A stretch of 64,000 bases of DNA from Streptomyces acidiscabies (GTDB taxonomy: Bacteria; Actinomycetota; Actinomycetes; Streptomycetales; Streptomycetaceae): NCBI RefSeq assembly GCF_020010905.1, contig NZ_JAGJBY010000001.1:3864001-3928000 (forward strand), written 5' to 3'. The notes under the pieces were generated by a model, which saw only the letters and a program-made list of their open reading frames with translations, did no database searches and had not been told where the DNA came from. Below, one piece after another: positions 63,324 through 64,000 of the stretch. Every line of letters starts with the position of its first letter. The stretch's first letter is position 1. The position numbers and the translations under genes are program-made.

Positions 63324-63974
63324 GTGCACGTCCAGGAGTGGCTCGACTCGGTGCCCCCGGCCGCCGTATACGCCGTGGTGGGGCTGGTCATCGGCCTGGA
63401 GAGCCTCGGCATCCCGCTGCCCGGCGAGATCATCCTCGTCTCGGCCGCGCTGCTCTCCTCCCAGCACGCGGGGGTCAACCCGATCATCCTCGGCGCCTGC
63501 GCGACCGTCGGCGCCGTCGTCGGTGACTCCATCGGCTACGCGATCGGCCGCAAGGGCGGACGGCCGCTGCTCGCCTGGCTCGGCAAGAAGTTCCCCCGCC
63601 ACTTCGGCGCCGGGCACATCGCGACCGCCGAGCGCTCCTTCGAGAAGTGGGGCATGTGGGCGGTCTTCTTCGGCCGCTTCATCGCCCTGCTGCGGATCTT
63701 CGCCGGGCCCCTCGCGGGGGTGCTGCACATGCCGTACTGGAAGTTCCTCACGGCGAACGTCCTCGGCGGGATCGTCTGGGCCGGGGGCACCACCGCCGTC
63801 ATCTACTACGTCGGGATCGTCGCCGAGGACTGGCTGAAGCGGTTCTCGTGGCTGGGGCTGGTCCTCGCGCTGCTCATCGGGGTCACGTCGATGCTGGTGC
63901 TGAAGCGGAAGGCGAAGAAGGCGCAGGCGCAGGGGGATGCGGAGGGTGCGGAGCCGGTGCCTGCGGCGGAGTGA
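63324..63974 (+). CDS. DedA family membrane protein
   Basis: A 216-aa DedA protein; GTG at 63324 with AAGGA eight bases upstream. Motifs GLESLGIPLPGE (with the functional Glu) and GRFIALLRIFAGPLAGVLHMPYWKFL (with the conserved Arg residues) are present. DedA proteins are believed to move undecaprenyl phosphate or related lipids across the membrane, which would link it to the UppP protein encoded in the window. Near the window end. Confidence 0.9.
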   Translation: MHVQEWLDSVPPAAVYAVVGLVIGLESLGIPLPGEIILVSAALLSSQHAGVNPIILGACATVGAVVGDSIGYAIGRKGGRPLLAWLGKKFPRHFGAGHIATAERSFEKWGMWAVFFGRFIALLRIFAGPLAGVLHMPYWKFLTANVLGGIVWAGGTTAVIYYVGIVAEDWLKRFSWLGLVLALLIGVTSMLVLKRKAKKAQAQGDAEGAEPVPAAE

Positions 63975-64000
63975 GGGCGCGTGCTGGGGGCCGGGCGCTG

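Noticed and set aside
1..64000. CRISPR arrays or rRNA genes
   Set aside because: No regularly spaced identical repeats and no rRNA core sequences were seen anywhere in the window.

Overview
The window looks like chromosomal DNA from a Streptomyces or close relative. It is very GC-rich with strong third-position G/C bias. Start codons are a mix of ATG, GTG and some TTG. There are Tat-type signal peptides, two sugar ABC importers without an ATPase gene (typical of Streptomyces, where MsiK serves many importers), a divergent EF-Tu of the Tuf3 type, and a short intergenic repeat I recognise from Streptomyces genomes. No rRNA, tRNA or CRISPR array was found.

Region 1 (about 0.3-33 kb) is devoted to plant polysaccharide use. 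It starts with an intracellular GH1 glycosidase and a secreted, divergent GH10 enzyme. Next comes a LacI-regulated cluster: LacI, a GH127-type beta-L-arabinofuranosidase, a D-2-hydroxyacid dehydrogenase, a sugar ABC importer (binding protein plus two permeases), a 1137-aa secreted protein with a tandem carbohydrate-binding module set inside an unassigned helical domain, an alginate-lyase-like secreted protein, a GH43 enzyme and an alpha/beta hydrolase. Three copies of one LacI-type operator tie this cluster together. An orphan sensor kinase follows. A second cluster holds a secreted sialidase-fold/ricin protein, a second LacI regulator, a second importer and two GH2 enzymes.

Region 2 (about 33-44.2 kb) is accessory. 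It holds a TetR-controlled stress/detoxification operon (SnoaL-like protein, TetR, epoxide-hydrolase-like protein, DUF1569-like protein), an island of transposase debris (IS1380-like, an IS256-like element with recognisable ends, IS1634-like) that has truncated a MaoC dehydratase, and a divergent XRE/cupin regulator facing a frameshifted thioredoxin-reductase-like gene plus an MFS exporter. A His-rich methyltransferase follows.

Region 3 (about 44.2-64 kb) is more core-like: uppP, an oxidoreductase/PmoA-like/cupin operon with a readable promoter and operator, an HxlR/thiolase divergent pair with symmetrical operators, a TVP38-type membrane protein, tuf3, a spermidine-synthase-like protein, an MFS transporter, a Q/P-rich anchored protein, a thioesterase, galU, a sigma/zinc-finger/membrane/ricin composite protein, a secreted GH3 enzyme, a small lipoprotein and a DedA protein.

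The strongest candidates for something undescribed are the 1137-aa split-domain protein within its LacI regulon, a 29-bp perfect palindrome between the second LacI gene and its transporter, and the sigma-like/ricin composite protein. Functions were assigned by reading motifs by eye; no database search was run.
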